NCBI RefSeq assembly: GCF_028863945.1 | Contig: NZ_JARBEA010000006.1 | Span: forward strand, 16,953 to 80,952 | Source: Jeotgalibaca caeni | Lineage (GTDB): Bacteria; Bacillota; Bacilli; Lactobacillales; Aerococcaceae | Direction: 5' to 3' | DNA: 64,000 bases | Part shown: piece by piece, positions 1 through 11,674 of the stretch | How positions within the stretch are numbered: the first letter of the stretch is position 1 | Layout of the letters: every line of letters starts with the position of its first letter | Translations under genes and position numbers: made by a program | Notes under the pieces: model-generated | The model's database searches: none | What the model was told of the DNA's origin: nothing | The model's input: the letters and a program-made list of their open reading frames with translations, nothing else

Positions 1-1355
<1,355 letters not shown>

Positions 1356-1380
1356 TCATGAATGGAGGGATGAGGGGTCT

Positions 1381-1968
1381 ATGAAAGAATTAGAAGCACT
1401 ATCAAGTCAAATATTGAAACGTGTGAAAGAAGAAGGACAACAAAAGGTTGTTGAAAAGGAACAAGAGCTATCTTTGAAGCTGGAAGAAAGTCGGATGCGT
1501 TTTGTAGAACATCAAAGAGTGCAAACGGAATTGATGGAATCTCGTAGTAAAGAAGCTTTCGAACGTCAATCACAGTCTCTGGCGAATGCGAAGAGAAATA
1601 AACTGCTAGCCGAAAAACAACGAATTTTATCAAAGGTTTATCAAAGCGCAATTGAAAAAATGACAGAATGGGATGAAGTAACGTTCCAGTCATTTGTTCA
1701 ATCGGTCTTAAAACAATTTGATGCTTCTGATTTGAACATTGTTCCAGGGAAGAAAACAGCACACTATTTCACACCTTCATTCGTATCTTCATTAGAAGAA
1801 ACCAAACCAGCTCTTACGATTGCTTCTGAAACAATTCCGAATAAAGCTGGATTCATTGTGGAAGTGGGCGGCATTGATTATAACTTCTTCTTTGATCAAA
1901 TCGTTGCAGAAATTAAGAAAGATTTCTCACCGAAATTAGCCTCCCTTGCATTTGAAGAAAATGAATAA
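1381..1968 (+). CDS. ntpE: V-type ATPase peripheral stalk subunit E
   Basis: Subunit E (195 aa) of the peripheral stator stalk, which clamps the A3B3 head against the rotating central stalk. The first roughly 90 residues are charged and heptad-like (many E, Q, K, with repeated L and A), as expected for the long coiled coil that pairs with the small G/F-type stalk subunit. The C-terminal 100 residues form the globular domain. The sequence is divergent, and the call rests partly on its fixed position between ntpK and ntpC. The ATG at 1381 follows a GGAGG/GAGGGG-rich Shine-Dalgarno region. The small partner of the E coiled coil is not in the window and may lie upstream of ntpI, as in enterococci. 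Confidence 0.85.
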   Translation: MKELEALSSQILKRVKEEGQQKVVEKEQELSLKLEESRMRFVEHQRVQTELMESRSKEAFERQSQSLANAKRNKLLAEKQRILSKVYQSAIEKMTEWDEVTFQSFVQSVLKQFDASDLNIVPGKKTAHYFTPSFVSSLEETKPALTIASETIPNKAGFIVEVGGIDYNFFFDQIVAEIKKDFSPKLASLAFEENE

Positions 1969-1982
1969 GGGGTGAAGGATGA

Positions 1983-2987
1983 ATGAAAGATATTGATTAC
2001 AAAGGAATCAATACATTAATCCGGACTTACGAGCTCCGACTCTTGAAATCAGAAGAGATGGAGCGAATCTTGAAAGCCAGTAACTTGAGTCAAGCGCTGG
2101 ATGTTTTGAATGGTACCGAGTATGACTTCGACCGCGAAGAAGTACTCCGTACGAAAAACATCAATGAGTTCTTGTTGAAACACTTAGCTGATGTATATCA
2201 AGATTTATTCGAAATCGTTCCAGATCCGGAAATCATTGAATTATTTACATTGCGCTATACGTATCACAATCTAAAGGTTTTACTGAAACAACATTTCTTA
2301 GGTGAAGATTTAGAGCATTTACTCATTCCAATTGGCCGTCAAAGTCTGGAATCGTTGAAGACTTTAGTTGAAACGGGTGAAAGTGATCAAGCCCATCCGA
2401 TTATGGTAGAAGCGATTCAAATGGCAAAATATGATTATGAAGAGAGAGAATTAATAGAAGCCGTAACGGTTTATATGGATACGTACTACTTCCGTCATCT
2501 GCGAGACATTACCAATCGCGTAGACGATTCTTCCATTACGAATATTACAGACACAATTATTGATCTCTATAATCTAAGTTCTGTCGTTCGCAGCACCAAT
2601 CAAGGGAAACCGCGCAGTCACTTATACGCGATCTTGTCTTCAGCCGGTTCGATTCCTAAACAGGCGATTATGGATGAATTAATAAATGGTCCTATCGTGC
2701 TCTTGCGCAATCTATATAGCGGGAAGCCTTATGGCAATCAGTTAGAATCTGTTATTGTCGATAACAAAGAAATCGATACGTTGAAACTAGATAAACTCAT
2801 GGATGACCTTATCCATGAAGTTGTTTCAGAAGGGCTATACCAGCCATTTGGCCCAATGCCAGTTTTAGGATACTTATATGCAAAAGAAACAGAAGTTACG
2901 AATCTGCGTCTCTTATTAGTAGGCAAGGACAATGATATTGAAGAAGGAACATTAAGAGAGAGGGTGCGACAAGTTTATGGCTCATAA
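1983..2987 (+). CDS. ntpC: V-type ATPase subunit C (d-type)
   Basis: Subunit C (334 aa) is the soluble cup-shaped adaptor that sits on the K ring and connects it to the central stalk. The sequence shows the typical pattern for this family: an N-terminal segment with Y.Y and R.(Y/E)LRLL, a middle [13 protein letters not shown] block, and a C-terminal [22 protein letters not shown] block, which is strongly conserved among V/A-ATPase C/d subunits. The last 11 bases overlap the start of the next gene, ntpG, so the two are probably translationally coupled. Fifteen bases separate it from ntpE. Confidence 0.93.
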   Translation: MKDIDYKGINTLIRTYELRLLKSEEMERILKASNLSQALDVLNGTEYDFDREEVLRTKNINEFLLKHLADVYQDLFEIVPDPEIIELFTLRYTYHNLKVLLKQHFLGEDLEHLLIPIGRQSLESLKTLVETGESDQAHPIMVEAIQMAKYDYEERELIEAVTVYMDTYYFRHLRDITNRVDDSSITNITDTIIDLYNLSSVVRSTNQGKPRSHLYAILSSAGSIPKQAIMDELINGPIVLLRNLYSGKPYGNQLESVIVDNKEIDTLKLDKLMDDLIHEVVSEGLYQPFGPMPVLGYLYAKETEVTNLRLLLVGKDNDIEEGTLRERVRQVYGS

Positions 2988-3288
2988 AATAGGCGTAGTC
3001 GGTGATAGAGATTCCATCCTCCCTTTTAAGATACTCGGGTTCTCGGTATTTGCTTCTAGTACACCTGCAGATGCAAGAGAAACCATTGACCGCTTAGCTG
3101 GAGAGAAATACGGCATCATTTATCTGACTGAAGCACTCGCTGCTGAAATTCCAGATACCATCAAACGGTACGATGCGATGCTTACCCCAGCCATTATCTT
3201 AATTCCAAATCATAAAGGTTCATTAGGAATCGGCAAAAATCGAATTCAAGATAATGTGGAAAAAGCGGTTGGACAGAACATTTTATAA
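2977..3288 (+). CDS. ntpG: V-type ATPase central-stalk subunit F (NtpG)
   Basis: A 103-aa subunit corresponding to eukaryotic/archaeal F and called NtpG in the enterococcal operon. It binds subunit D in the rotating central stalk. The N-terminus ([19 protein letters not shown]) is the family signature of a small Rossmann-like fold, and the C-terminal [20 protein letters not shown] matches the mobile helix region. The ATG lies inside the 3' end of ntpC (11-base overlap), with GAGAGAGGG upstream as ribosome-binding site. Length is normal for the family. Confidence 0.93.
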   Translation: MAHKIGVVGDRDSILPFKILGFSVFASSTPADARETIDRLAGEKYGIIYLTEALAAEIPDTIKRYDAMLTPAIILIPNHKGSLGIGKNRIQDNVEKAVGQNIL

Positions 3289-3306
3289 ATTTGGGAGGGA
3301 ACTTAT

Positions 3307-5091
3307 TTGAAAAATGGAAAAATAATTAAAGTTTCCGGTCCTTTAGTCATGGCAGAAGGCATGGAGAACGCAAACATTCAAGATATTTGTCGAGTAGGAG
3401 AATTAGGCCTAATCGGTGAAATTATTGAAATGCGGAAAGATGTTGCCTCCATTCAGGTATATGAAGAGACTTCAGGTATTGGACCAGGAGAACCAGTTGT
3501 AACGACAGGAGAAGCATTGTCAGTTGAATTGGGACCTGGAATTGTTTCACAAATGTTTGATGGGATTCAACGTCCACTGAACACATTTAAGGCCATTTCA
3601 AACAGTAATTACTTAGTACGTGGAACGCACGTAGATCCACTGGACCGGACTAGAGAATGGGAATTTGTAGCGACCAAACAAGCTGGTGATCAAGTCGTTG
3701 CCGGCGATATCGTAGGAACCGTACAAGAAACCAAAGTTATTCAACACCGGATTATGGTGCCTTATGGCGTTGAAGGAACAATTGTTTCCATCAACAGCGG
3801 CAATTACCGTTTGGATGAAGTCGTTTATACAATCCAAACAGAAACAGATGTTAAAGAATTTACTATGATGCAAAAATGGCCCGTACGTCGTGGTCGTCCG
3901 ATTCAACAAAAATTAAATCCACATACCCCTTTGTTTACAGGGCAACGGGTTATTGATACCTTTTTCCCTATTACAAAAGGAGGATCAGCTGCTGTTCCTG
4001 GACCATTTGGAGCTGGTAAAACAGTTGTACAACACCAAATCGCTAAATTTGCGGACGTTGATCTCGTTGTTTACGTAGGTTGCGGGGAACGTGGGAACGA
4101 AATGACCGATGTACTGAACGAGTTTCCAGAGTTGATTGACCCGAATACTGGTGAATCGCTGATGGAACGAACCATCTTGATCGCAAATACCTCTAACATG
4201 CCCGTAGCGGCTCGTGAGGCATCCATCTATACTGGAATCACCATTGCGGAATACTTCCGTGATATGGGCTATAACGTAGCAATCATGGCAGACTCTACAT
4301 CTAGATGGGCAGAAGCGTTGCGTGAAATGTCTGGTCGTTTGGAAGAAATGCCTGGGGATGAAGGATATCCAGCATACTTGGGAAGCCGAATCGCTGAATA
4401 CTACGAACGAGCTGGCCGAGTAATTGCACTTGGAAGTGAAAAACGTGAAGGAAGCATTTCTGCTATCGGTGCGGTTTCACCTCCAGGGGGAGATACTTCT
4501 GAGCCGGTTACTCAAAACACTTTGCGTGTTGTAAAAATATACTGGGCTTTGGACGCTTCCTTGGCGCAAAGACGTCACTTCCCGTCTGTAAACTGGTTAA
4601 CTTCCTATTCGCTCTATAATACGGAAGTAGGTACCTATATGGATTCTCATACAGGGACAGATTGGTCGAAAAAAGTTGAACATGCAATGAATCTCTTACA
4701 AAAAGAATCAGAACTTGAAGAAATTGTTCGTTTAGTCGGAATTGAGTCTCTATCTGAAAAAGACCGGATGACAATGGCAATTGCTGAAATGATTCGAGAA
4801 GATTTCCTTCAACAAAATGCTTTTGATGATGTAGATACTTACACGTCTCAAGAAAAACAACAATTAATGCTAGAATTGATCTTAGGTTTTGAAGAAGAAG
4901 CACGAGAAGCGATGCGTCTTGGTGCCTACTTCCAAGAAATTATGGATGGAACAGAAAACTTACGTGACCAAATTGCTCGTAGTAAGTTCATCCCAGAAAA
5001 TCGCTTAGAAGAAATGAAACAAATCAAAACAGATATGAAAGAAACCCTACGGAACATTCTTGCTGAAGGAGGAATGACGAAAAATGCTTAA
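3307..5091 (+). CDS. ntpA: V-type ATPase catalytic subunit A
   Basis: The catalytic ATP-hydrolysing subunit (594 aa) of the V1 head. It has the N-terminal beta-barrel, the A-subunit-specific insertion (about residues 110-200), and the nucleotide-binding domain with the P-loop GPFGAGKT at 232-239. The Walker B/arginine region follows ([35 protein letters not shown], split here only by description). The chosen start is TTG at 3307 ([12 protein letters not shown]), preceded by GGGAGGGA at correct spacing; no ATG in frame fits the conserved N-terminus. It overlaps ntpB by 8 bases. Confidence 0.97.
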   Translation: MKNGKIIKVSGPLVMAEGMENANIQDICRVGELGLIGEIIEMRKDVASIQVYEETSGIGPGEPVVTTGEALSVELGPGIVSQMFDGIQRPLNTFKAISNSNYLVRGTHVDPLDRTREWEFVATKQAGDQVVAGDIVGTVQETKVIQHRIMVPYGVEGTIVSINSGNYRLDEVVYTIQTETDVKEFTMMQKWPVRRGRPIQQKLNPHTPLFTGQRVIDTFFPITKGGSAAVPGPFGAGKTVVQHQIAKFADVDLVVYVGCGERGNEMTDVLNEFPELIDPNTGESLMERTILIANTSNMPVAAREASIYTGITIAEYFRDMGYNVAIMADSTSRWAEALREMSGRLEEMPGDEGYPAYLGSRIAEYYERAGRVIALGSEKREGSISAIGAVSPPGGDTSEPVTQNTLRVVKIYWALDASLAQRRHFPSVNWLTSYSLYNTEVGTYMDSHTGTDWSKKVEHAMNLLQKESELEEIVRLVGIESLSEKDRMTMAIAEMIREDFLQQNAFDDVDTYTSQEKQQLMLELILGFEEEAREAMRLGAYFQEIMDGTENLRDQIARSKFIPENRLEEMKQIKTDMKETLRNILAEGGMTKNA

Positions 5092-6460
5092 AGAATATAA
5101 AACTGTAACAGAAGTCGTCGGCCCTCTGATGGCTGTCGAACAAATCGAAGGGGTTAAGTTCGATGAGTTAGTTGAAATTCAAATGCAAAATGGCGAGATA
5201 CGTACTGGTCAAGTTCTGGAAGTTTCTGGAGACAAGGCAATGGTACAAATCTTTGAAGGTCCTGCAGGAATCAATATTAAAGATACAAAAGTGCGTTTCA
5301 GAGGGAAACCTCTATCGATTGATGTATCGGAAGATATGGTAGGGCGCGTATTTGATGGAATGGGACGGCCAATCGACGGCGGTCCAGATATTATTCCTGA
5401 AGCTTCCTTAGATGTGAATGGTCAACCAATCAACCCAGTGGCACGTGACTACCCCGATGAGTTTATCCAAACGGGGATTTCTGCGATTGACCATCTGAAC
5501 ACATTAGTACGTGGACAAAAGCTACCCGTATTCTCTGGTTCTGGACTCCCTCATAAAGAGTTAGCTTCTCAAATTGCTCGACAAGCTACCGTGCTAAACA
5601 GCGATGAAAACTTTGCTGTTGTATTTTGTGCAATGGGAATTACGTTTGAAGAAGCTGAATATTTCATGAACGATTTCCGTGAAACTGGAGCAATTGATCG
5701 TTCTGTTATGTTTGTAAACTTAGCAGATGATCCGGCTATCGAGCGGATTGCTACTCCTAAAATGGCTTTGACCGTTGCAGAATACCTGGCCTTCGAAAAA
5801 GGAATGCATGTACTCGTAATCTTGACAGATATGACAAACTACTGTGAAGCTTTACGTGAAATTTCTGCAGCAAGAAGAGAAGTACCTGGACGTCGTGGTT
5901 ATCCTGGTTACTTGTATACCAATTTATCCACCTTGTATGAACGTGCAGGGCGTTTAATTGGTCGCAAAGGATCGGTAACGCAAATTCCAATCCTATCCAT
6001 GCCAGAAGATGACATTACGCATCCAATTCCTGACTTGACCGGTTATATCACAGAGGGACAAATTATCCTTTCTCGTGATCTATACAATGCCGGTGTGAAA
6101 CCACCGATTGATGTTCTTCCTTCCTTGTCTCGTTTGAAGGATAAAGGAACAGGACCGGGCAAAACGCGTGAAGACCATGCAGCTACAATGAACCAGTTGT
6201 TTGCGGCTTATGCGGAAGGAAAACAAGCAAAAGAGTTGGCAGTAATCTTAGGTGAATCAGCTCTTTCACCAGTTGATAAACTGTATGTAGAGTTTACCAA
6301 TCGTTTTGAGGAAGAGTACGTTAACCAAGGCTTCTACACGAATCGTACGATTCAAGAAACATTGGACTTAGGTTGGAAATTATTGTCCATTCTGCCGCGT
6401 ACTGAATTGAAACGAATTAAGAATGAGATGATTGAAGCGTTCATGCCGGAAGGAGAGTAA
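5084..6460 (+). CDS. ntpB: V-type ATPase regulatory subunit B
   Basis: The non-catalytic nucleotide-site subunit (458 aa) that alternates with A in the V1 hexamer. It has the F/V-ATPase beta-type core but no intact P-loop: the equivalent loop reads [13 protein letters not shown], as normal for V-type B subunits. The signature [17 protein letters not shown] is present near residue 280. The start ATG overlaps the end of ntpA by 8 bases, and its Shine-Dalgarno (GAAGGAGGA) lies inside ntpA, indicating coupled translation that would help set A:B stoichiometry. Confidence 0.97.
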   Translation: MLKEYKTVTEVVGPLMAVEQIEGVKFDELVEIQMQNGEIRTGQVLEVSGDKAMVQIFEGPAGINIKDTKVRFRGKPLSIDVSEDMVGRVFDGMGRPIDGGPDIIPEASLDVNGQPINPVARDYPDEFIQTGISAIDHLNTLVRGQKLPVFSGSGLPHKELASQIARQATVLNSDENFAVVFCAMGITFEEAEYFMNDFRETGAIDRSVMFVNLADDPAIERIATPKMALTVAEYLAFEKGMHVLVILTDMTNYCEALREISAARREVPGRRGYPGYLYTNLSTLYERAGRLIGRKGSVTQIPILSMPEDDITHPIPDLTGYITEGQIILSRDLYNAGVKPPIDVLPSLSRLKDKGTGPGKTREDHAATMNQLFAAYAEGKQAKELAVILGESALSPVDKLYVEFTNRFEEEYVNQGFYTNRTIQETLDLGWKLLSILPRTELKRIKNEMIEAFMPEGE

Positions 6461-6464
6461 TCCG

Positions 6465-7097
6465 ATGGCCCGATTAAATGTGAAACCGACCCGGATGGAG
6501 CTGTCGAACTTAAAAGATCGACTACAGCTTTCTACCCGGGGACATAAGCTCCTAAAAGATAAGCAAGATGAGTTGATGCGTCAGTTTATTTCTCTAATTA
6601 AGAAGAACAATCAACTTCGTGATGAAGTGGAGCAGCAATTAACAGAATCCATGCGTGAATTCGTAGTAGCGAAATCTTTAATCAATGAATCATTTATTGA
6701 AGAGCTATTCGTTGGTGCGGAAACGAATGTGGAACTAAACATTCATGAAAGAAACATCATGAGTGTCATTGTGCCGCAAATGGATTTTGAAGTGAAAGAA
6801 GCAGAGGTTTCTTCTGATATTCAATACGGCTACTTGAATTCAAGCAGTGAACTGGATAATGCAATCGAACGAATCGAAGGAGTCTTGCCTAAATTGCTGG
6901 AATTAAGCGAAGTAGAGAAAACCTGCCAGCTGATGGCAGATGAAATTGAAAAAACCAGAAGACGCGTAAATGCACTAGAATATCGAATGATTCCTCAACT
7001 ACAAGAAACCATTCGCTATATCCAAATGAAACTAGAAGAAAATGAACGTTCTTCGATCGTTCGAATGATGAAAGTCAAGGATATGGGAATCAGCTAA
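6465..7097 (+). CDS. ntpD: V-type ATPase central-stalk subunit D
   Basis: Subunit D (210 aa) forms the coiled-coil rotor axle inserted in the A3B3 head. The N-terminus [15 protein letters not shown] and C-terminal helix ending [15 protein letters not shown] are family hallmarks. I chose ATG 6465 over an upstream in-frame TTG at 6432 because the GGAGAG box at 6452-6457 sits 7 bases before it and because the conserved protein begins near [10 protein letters not shown]. It is the last ATPase gene; a hairpin terminator follows at once. No ntpH or ntpJ homologue follows, unlike the enterococcal operon. Confidence 0.95.
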   Translation: MARLNVKPTRMELSNLKDRLQLSTRGHKLLKDKQDELMRQFISLIKKNNQLRDEVEQQLTESMREFVVAKSLINESFIEELFVGAETNVELNIHERNIMSVIVPQMDFEVKEAEVSSDIQYGYLNSSSELDNAIERIEGVLPKLLELSEVEKTCQLMADEIEKTRRRVNALEYRMIPQLQETIRYIQMKLEENERSSIVRMMKVKDMGIS

Positions 7098-7101
7098 AGA
7101 T

Positions 7102-7140
7102 TATAAGAAAGGCGGGAGTAATGTCCTGCCTTTTCTTATT
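7102..7140 (+). terminator. Rho-independent terminator of the ntp operon
   Basis: A stem ATAAGAAA-GGCGGGA pairs with TCCTGCCTTTTCTTAT around a 6-base loop, 5 bases after the ntpD stop. The U-rich 3' arm (TTTTCTTATT) supports termination. Confidence 0.8.
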
Positions 7141-7215
7141 ATGTTCTATTAAATGAAAAGAAAATGAAAATTTATTGTGAATCTAGTCCGTTGAGTTTTC
7201 TCTTTGACTTATTTG

Positions 7216-7224
7216 TGTTACACT
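7216..7224 (+). promoter_or_regulatory. Extended -10 promoter for gmk-rpoZ (candidate)
   Basis: TGT followed by TACACT matches the extended -10 pattern TGnTATAAT in four of six -10 positions. No good -35 hexamer stands 17 bases upstream, which extended -10 promoters tolerate. It lies in the only gap between the ntp terminator and gmk. The same GTTACACTAAT string recurs upstream of the yitV-like gene at 42611. Confidence 0.4.
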
Positions 7225-7286
7225 AATTGGAAACAAAAATGGCGAAGAGCCATGGGTTAGATTATAGATGGATGGTGGGTTAACGA

Positions 7287-7898
7287 ATGACCGAAAAGGG
7301 TTTATTAATCGTTTTATCGGGACCTTCAGGTGTAGGTAAAGGAACCGTTAGAGAAGCGATTTTTTCACAAGGAGAACGCGAATTCATGTACTCAATTTCT
7401 GCAACAACACGGAATAAACGTGTCGGTGAAGTGGACGGAGTAGATTATTTCTTTAAGACAAAAGAAGAATTCGAACAAATGATTGAAAAGCGGGAATTGC
7501 TTGAATATACCGAGTATGTAGGAAATTATTACGGAACGCCAATCGATTATGTGCAAAAAACATTAGACTCTGGAAAAGACATTTTCTTGGAAATTGAAGT
7601 TCAAGGCGCTATGCAAGTGAAAGAGCGCATGCCAGATGGAATTTTCATTTTCTTGACACCGCCGGATATGACTGAGTTAGAGGCTCGTATTCAAAATCGT
7701 GGGACAGATGAATCCCCAGCAATTCGCCAACGGATGGAAAAAGCCGTTGAAGAGTTAAATTTAATGCGTTATTATGATTATGCGGTAGAAAATGACACCG
7801 TTGAAAATGCCGTTAAAAAAGTTTTAGCAATTATTCAAAGTGAACATCTAAAAGTTTCTCGTATCCTCGAATCGAAAGAAAAACCAGAAAAGGAGTGA
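7287..7898 (+). CDS. gmk: Guanylate kinase
   Basis: Cytosolic enzyme (203 aa) that phosphorylates GMP to GDP in nucleotide salvage and recycling. The P-loop GPSGVGKGT is at residues 12-20, followed by the GMP-binding block [19 protein letters not shown] and [10 protein letters not shown]. Length is typical of bacterial Gmk. It is 7 bases upstream of rpoZ, the common gmk-rpoZ pair of Firmicutes, so the two are co-transcribed. The ATG at 7287 has a weak GGTGGG upstream. Confidence 0.97.
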   Translation: MTEKGLLIVLSGPSGVGKGTVREAIFSQGEREFMYSISATTRNKRVGEVDGVDYFFKTKEEFEQMIEKRELLEYTEYVGNYYGTPIDYVQKTLDSGKDIFLEIEVQGAMQVKERMPDGIFIFLTPPDMTELEARIQNRGTDESPAIRQRMEKAVEELNLMRYYDYAVENDTVENAVKKVLAIIQSEHLKVSRILESKEKPEKE

Positions 7899-7905
7899 TG
7901 AGAAA

Positions 7906-8103
7906 ATGATGCTATATCCATCAATTGATAAATTATTACATCAAGTTGATTCCAAATATTCAATGGTTATTCTAGCTGCAAAGCGTGCTCATGAGCTACA
8001 CAACCAAGCAGAACCATTAGTAGAAGAATACAAGTCCCATAAACACGTCGGTCGTGCTCTAGAAGAGATTGCAGCTGGTGAAATTAAGATTCAGAAAGAC
8101 TAA
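7906..8103 (+). CDS. rpoZ: RNA polymerase omega subunit
   Basis: Small omega subunit (65 aa) that helps assemble and stabilise RNA polymerase by binding the beta' subunit. The N-terminus [18 protein letters not shown] and the core AAKRAHEL match the Bacillales/Lactobacillales family. Two ATGs occur in tandem (7906 and 7909); AGGAG at 7891-7895 favours either equally. A strong terminator follows, so gmk-rpoZ forms a short transcription unit. Confidence 0.95.
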   Translation: MMLYPSIDKLLHQVDSKYSMVILAAKRAHELHNQAEPLVEEYKSHKHVGRALEEIAAGEIKIQKD

Positions 8104-8120
8104 ATAAACCATAAAAAGAG

Positions 8121-8165
8121 AAACTGCTGTTTTTGACTATCAAAAGCGGCAGTTTTTCCTTTTTT
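8121..8165 (+). terminator. Terminator after rpoZ
   Basis: AAACTGCTGTTTTTGA pairs with TCAAAAGCGGCAGTTT (two G-T wobbles) around a short CTA/T loop, followed by TTCCTTTTTT. Confidence 0.85.
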
Positions 8166-8254
8166 GTATGAAATGAGAAATAAAAATAAGGAAGACTTTA
8201 TTATTGATATCTAGTAAAATGAATAATGGAAACACTAGCGAAGGAGGAAAAATT

Positions 8255-10663
8255 TTGAAGCAAGTTGCAAAAGTAGTAGTGGACGTTCCTGTTATGCAGA
8301 CGAATAAACCATTCGATTACCAAATTCCTCCTGAACTCGTAAATCAGTTAGAAAAAGGGATGCGAGTGGAAGTACCTTTTGGCCCGCGTCATATTCAAGG
8401 ATTTATCGTTGATATTGTCGACCATTCCAGTTTCGATGGTGATCTAAAGGAAATTATTCGACCGCTCGATTTGGAACCTGTATTAAATGAAGAATTATTA
8501 GCATTAGGCGAAGACATGGCAGATTCAGTCTATGCCTTTCGCATTCACTGTTACCAAACCATGCTTCCTCCCGTAATGAAAGCAAAATACGAAAAAGAAT
8601 TTTACCTGACGGATGAGTTTGATGAAAAATCATTGGAAGAGCTGTTTGAAGGAGCGGAGAGTCTATCATGGGACCGAGCTGTTGAAAGAAACGCCATTCC
8701 CCAGTTGCTGAAGTGGCGGAAAGAAGGGCTCGTTGATATTCGCTACATCGTTAAGAATCAAGCCAAGGTCAAAAAAGTAAAAGGCTATCGTGCATCCTTA
8801 GATTGGGAACAGTTGGAAGAAGAGTTAGCTGGACTCTCCAAAAATGCGAAGAAACAAAAAAAATTACTACAGGCGATCGCAGAACGAGAAGGCGAAGTAC
8901 TGACTGCCAAAGAGTTTAAGGAACAGTATGATCTCTCGACACAAACCTTACAAGTGGGTGTGGAGAAGAAATGGCTGCAAGAAGTAGAACGAGAAGTGTA
9001 TCGTGATCCTATGTCTTCGTATACCTTTGAAAAAACAGAAGCCAAAGTTCTAAATGATGGACAAGCCCAAGCTTTCGAACAAATGAAAGCCGCAATCGAT
9101 GAGAACCGCCATGAAGTATTTTTACTGAAAGGCATCACCGGTAGTGGGAAGACGGAAGTCTATATGCAATTGATTGGTGAAGTACTAGGAAAAGGTAAAA
9201 CAGCTCTGATGCTTGTTCCAGAAATTGCCCTCACTCCTCAAATGGTTCATCAATTCAAAGGACGTTTCGGTGAGAATGTTGCGGTTATGCATAGTGGTCT
9301 TTCCGCGGGTGAAAAGTACGATGAATGGCGGAAGATTAAACGTGGCGAAGCGAATGTTGTGGTCGGTGCTCGGTCTTCCATTTTTTCACCTGTAGGAAAT
9401 TTAGGTATCGTGATTATTGATGAAGAACACGAAACGACCTATAAACAGGAAGAGAATCCAAAATATCATGCACGGAATGTTGCGATTCACCGCGGAACCT
9501 ATCATCAATGTCCAGTTGTTCTAGGGAGTGCAACGCCGTCATTAGAATCCAGATCACGCGCTAAGAAGAATGTTTATACACTGCTGGAATTGACCGAGCG
9601 TGCGAATCAATTGGACTTGCCAGAAGTTCAAGTGATTGATATGCGGGATGAGTTTCAAGATAATAACCGCGGGAACTTTTCTCGTATTTTGCAGGATAAA
9701 ATAAATGATCGAATCGCAAAAAAAGAGCAAACCGTATTACTATTGAACCGTCGCGGGTATTCTTCCTTTATCATGTGCCGCGATTGTGGGTTTGTATTGG
9801 AGTGCCCAAATTGCGACATCAGCTTGACATTCCACATGGATAATAAAGAAATGAAGTGTCATTACTGCGGTCACCAAGAAGCTGTGCCGCATCATTGTCC
9901 AAAATGTCGGAGCCATCAGTTCCGTTACTACGGTACCGGTACGCAGAAGATTGAGAAAGAATTAAACCAACTATTCCCGACGGCGCGTATTATTCGGATG
10001 GATGTCGATACAACGCGTAAGAAAGGGGCTCATGAGAAGTTATTGTCTGCCTTTGGAAAAGGGGAAGCTGATATTCTCTTGGGCACGCAGATGATTGCGA
10101 AAGGCCTGGACTTTCCGAATGTAACACTAGTTGGTGTTATTAACGCGGATACGTCCCTGAGCTTACCGGACTTTCGTTCGTCTGAAAAAACCTTCCAACT
10201 TCTTACACAAGTGAGTGGCCGGGCAGGTCGTTCTACCTTAAAAGGAGAAGTGGTCGTTCAAACTTTTAATCCCGATCACTATGCCATACGCTATGCACAA
10301 AGGCATAACTATGATGGATTCTTCCTTCAGGAAATGGCGCTTAGACATCAAGGCGGCTATCCACCATACTATTTCACAACCCAAGTAACCGTAAGTGACT
10401 TGGACGAAAAAAAAGCCCAAGCAAAGATTTACGAGATTAATGCACTAATCAGGAAGTCAATGGGAGAACAAACGATTGTGCTTGGACCTTCCAAGAGTTC
10501 CATTGCCAAAATGAATAACCGTTACTATTTTCAGATTTTAATCAAGTATAAAAAAGAACCACATTTACATGCGGTTTTGAAAAAGATACTGGATGATTCC
10601 CAGCAAGAAAATGCAAAAGGATTATATATCTCGATTGATACCGAGCCGATTAATTTCTTCTAA
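8255..10663 (+). CDS. priA: Primosomal protein N' (PriA replication restart helicase)
   Basis: A 3'-5' superfamily-2 helicase (802 aa) that recognises abandoned replication forks and reloads the replicative helicase. It has an N-terminal 3' DNA-binding domain, Walker A GITGSGKTEVY starting at about residue 293, a DEEH box at 389-392, and the zinc-binding cysteine cluster from about C508 (CRDCG, CPNC, CHYCG, CPKC). The start is TTG 8255: AGGAGG at 8242-8247 is 7 bases away, and the protein then begins MKQVAKVVVDVPV. The frame extends 17 codons further upstream to an unsupported start. Confidence 0.96.
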   Translation: MKQVAKVVVDVPVMQTNKPFDYQIPPELVNQLEKGMRVEVPFGPRHIQGFIVDIVDHSSFDGDLKEIIRPLDLEPVLNEELLALGEDMADSVYAFRIHCYQTMLPPVMKAKYEKEFYLTDEFDEKSLEELFEGAESLSWDRAVERNAIPQLLKWRKEGLVDIRYIVKNQAKVKKVKGYRASLDWEQLEEELAGLSKNAKKQKKLLQAIAEREGEVLTAKEFKEQYDLSTQTLQVGVEKKWLQEVEREVYRDPMSSYTFEKTEAKVLNDGQAQAFEQMKAAIDENRHEVFLLKGITGSGKTEVYMQLIGEVLGKGKTALMLVPEIALTPQMVHQFKGRFGENVAVMHSGLSAGEKYDEWRKIKRGEANVVVGARSSIFSPVGNLGIVIIDEEHETTYKQEENPKYHARNVAIHRGTYHQCPVVLGSATPSLESRSRAKKNVYTLLELTERANQLDLPEVQVIDMRDEFQDNNRGNFSRILQDKINDRIAKKEQTVLLLNRRGYSSFIMCRDCGFVLECPNCDISLTFHMDNKEMKCHYCGHQEAVPHHCPKCRSHQFRYYGTGTQKIEKELNQLFPTARIIRMDVDTTRKKGAHEKLLSAFGKGEADILLGTQMIAKGLDFPNVTLVGVINADTSLSLPDFRSSEKTFQLLTQVSGRAGRSTLKGEVVVQTFNPDHYAIRYAQRHNYDGFFLQEMALRHQGGYPPYYFTTQVTVSDLDEKKAQAKIYEINALIRKSMGEQTIVLGPSKSSIAKMNNRYYFQILIKYKKEPHLHAVLKKILDDSQQENAKGLYISIDTEPINFF

Positions 10664-10682
10664 TGTGAAGAAGGCTGATTTG

Positions 10683-10731
10683 AAAGGAGAGAAGGTGCCG
10701 TGCTTCCAGACGGAAGAACGGCACCGAAACA
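10683..10731 (+). promoter_or_regulatory. Split ribosome-binding site with intervening hairpin, fmt leader
   Basis: AAAGGAGAG (10684-10691) is the only good Shine-Dalgarno sequence before fmt, yet it ends 42 bases before the ATG. Between them is a hairpin. GGTGCCGT (10694-10701) pairs with ACGGCACC (10718-10725), and CTTCC (10703-10707) pairs with GGAAG (10712-10716); there is one G/A mismatch and a 4-base loop. If folded, about 10 unpaired bases remain between AGGAG and AUG, a normal spacing. There is no U-tract, so it is not a terminator. Inference: structure-dependent initiation. Confidence 0.6.
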
Positions 10732-11673
10732 ATGAAACGAATTATCTTTATGGGGACACCTGGTTTTTCTGTTCCGATTCTAGAAGCACTATGTGAAAGT
10801 GAATATGAAGTAATTGCTGTCGTTACACAGCCAGACCGTCCAGTTGGTCGTAAGCGGGTATTGACTCCGACACCCGTTAAAGAGGCAGCGGTAGCAAGGA
10901 ATATCCCCGTTTATCAACCAGAAAAACTATCTGGTTCAAAAGAATTGGACAAGTTGATTGCCTTGAAGCCGGATTTGATTGTGACGGCAGCGTACGGACA
11001 ATTTTTGCCAACCAAGTTGCTCAAAGCACCAGTTCATCGTTCCATTAATGTTCATGCTTCTTTGTTGCCAAAGTACCGTGGTGGGGCGCCGGTCCACTAT
11101 GCCATCATAGATGGAGAGAAAGAAACCGGAATTTCCATTATGTATATGGAGAAGAAGATGGATGCAGGAGCTATTTTGGCTCAGAGAAGGATTCCGATTG
11201 AATCGAATGACGATGTCGCTTCTATGTTTGAAAAGTTAAGCTTACTGGGCAGAGACTTGCTGATGGAGACTTTGCCAGCTCTATTTGCTGGAGAAATCAC
11301 ACCAGTCGAGCAAGAAGAAGAGAAGGTTACGTTTTCACCGAATATCAAACCAGAAGAAGAACGCATTGACTGGCAGAAAACTGCGACTCAAATTGCGAAT
11401 CAAGTTCGAGGGATGCGTCCGTGGCCGGTTGCTCACGCCTACTTAGACGGAGGACGTTGCAAAATTTGGCAAGCTGAAGCAGTAGAAGACCGTTCTGCCA
11501 GCTCCCCTGGTACGATTGTAGACTTTGACAAGCATGCCATTTATGTAGCGTGTGGAGAACAAACCGTTTTGAAAATCACAGAATTACAGCCTGCTGGCAA
11601 GAAACAGATGTCCGCAACGAACTTCATTAATGGAGTCGACATGACGGCGATCCAACAGATAGGATTTGAATAA
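10732..11673 (+). CDS. fmt: Methionyl-tRNA formyltransferase
   Basis: Transfers a formyl group from 10-formyltetrahydrofolate to initiator Met-tRNA (313 aa). The catalytic triad sits at the same numbers I recall for E. coli Fmt: N106, H108 (INVHASLLPKYRG) and D144 (KKMDAGAIL). The C-terminal anticodon/acceptor-binding OB domain covers about residues 205-313. It is the usual priA-fmt-rsmB arrangement, with rsmB starting 1 base after the stop. The unusual leader hairpin between Shine-Dalgarno and start is annotated separately. Confidence 0.97.
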   Translation: MKRIIFMGTPGFSVPILEALCESEYEVIAVVTQPDRPVGRKRVLTPTPVKEAAVARNIPVYQPEKLSGSKELDKLIALKPDLIVTAAYGQFLPTKLLKAPVHRSINVHASLLPKYRGGAPVHYAIIDGEKETGISIMYMEKKMDAGAILAQRRIPIESNDDVASMFEKLSLLGRDLLMETLPALFAGEITPVEQEEEKVTFSPNIKPEEERIDWQKTATQIANQVRGMRPWPVAHAYLDGGRCKIWQAEAVEDRSASSPGTIVDFDKHAIYVACGEQTVLKITELQPAGKKQMSATNFINGVDMTAIQQIGFE

Positions 11674-11674
11674 A

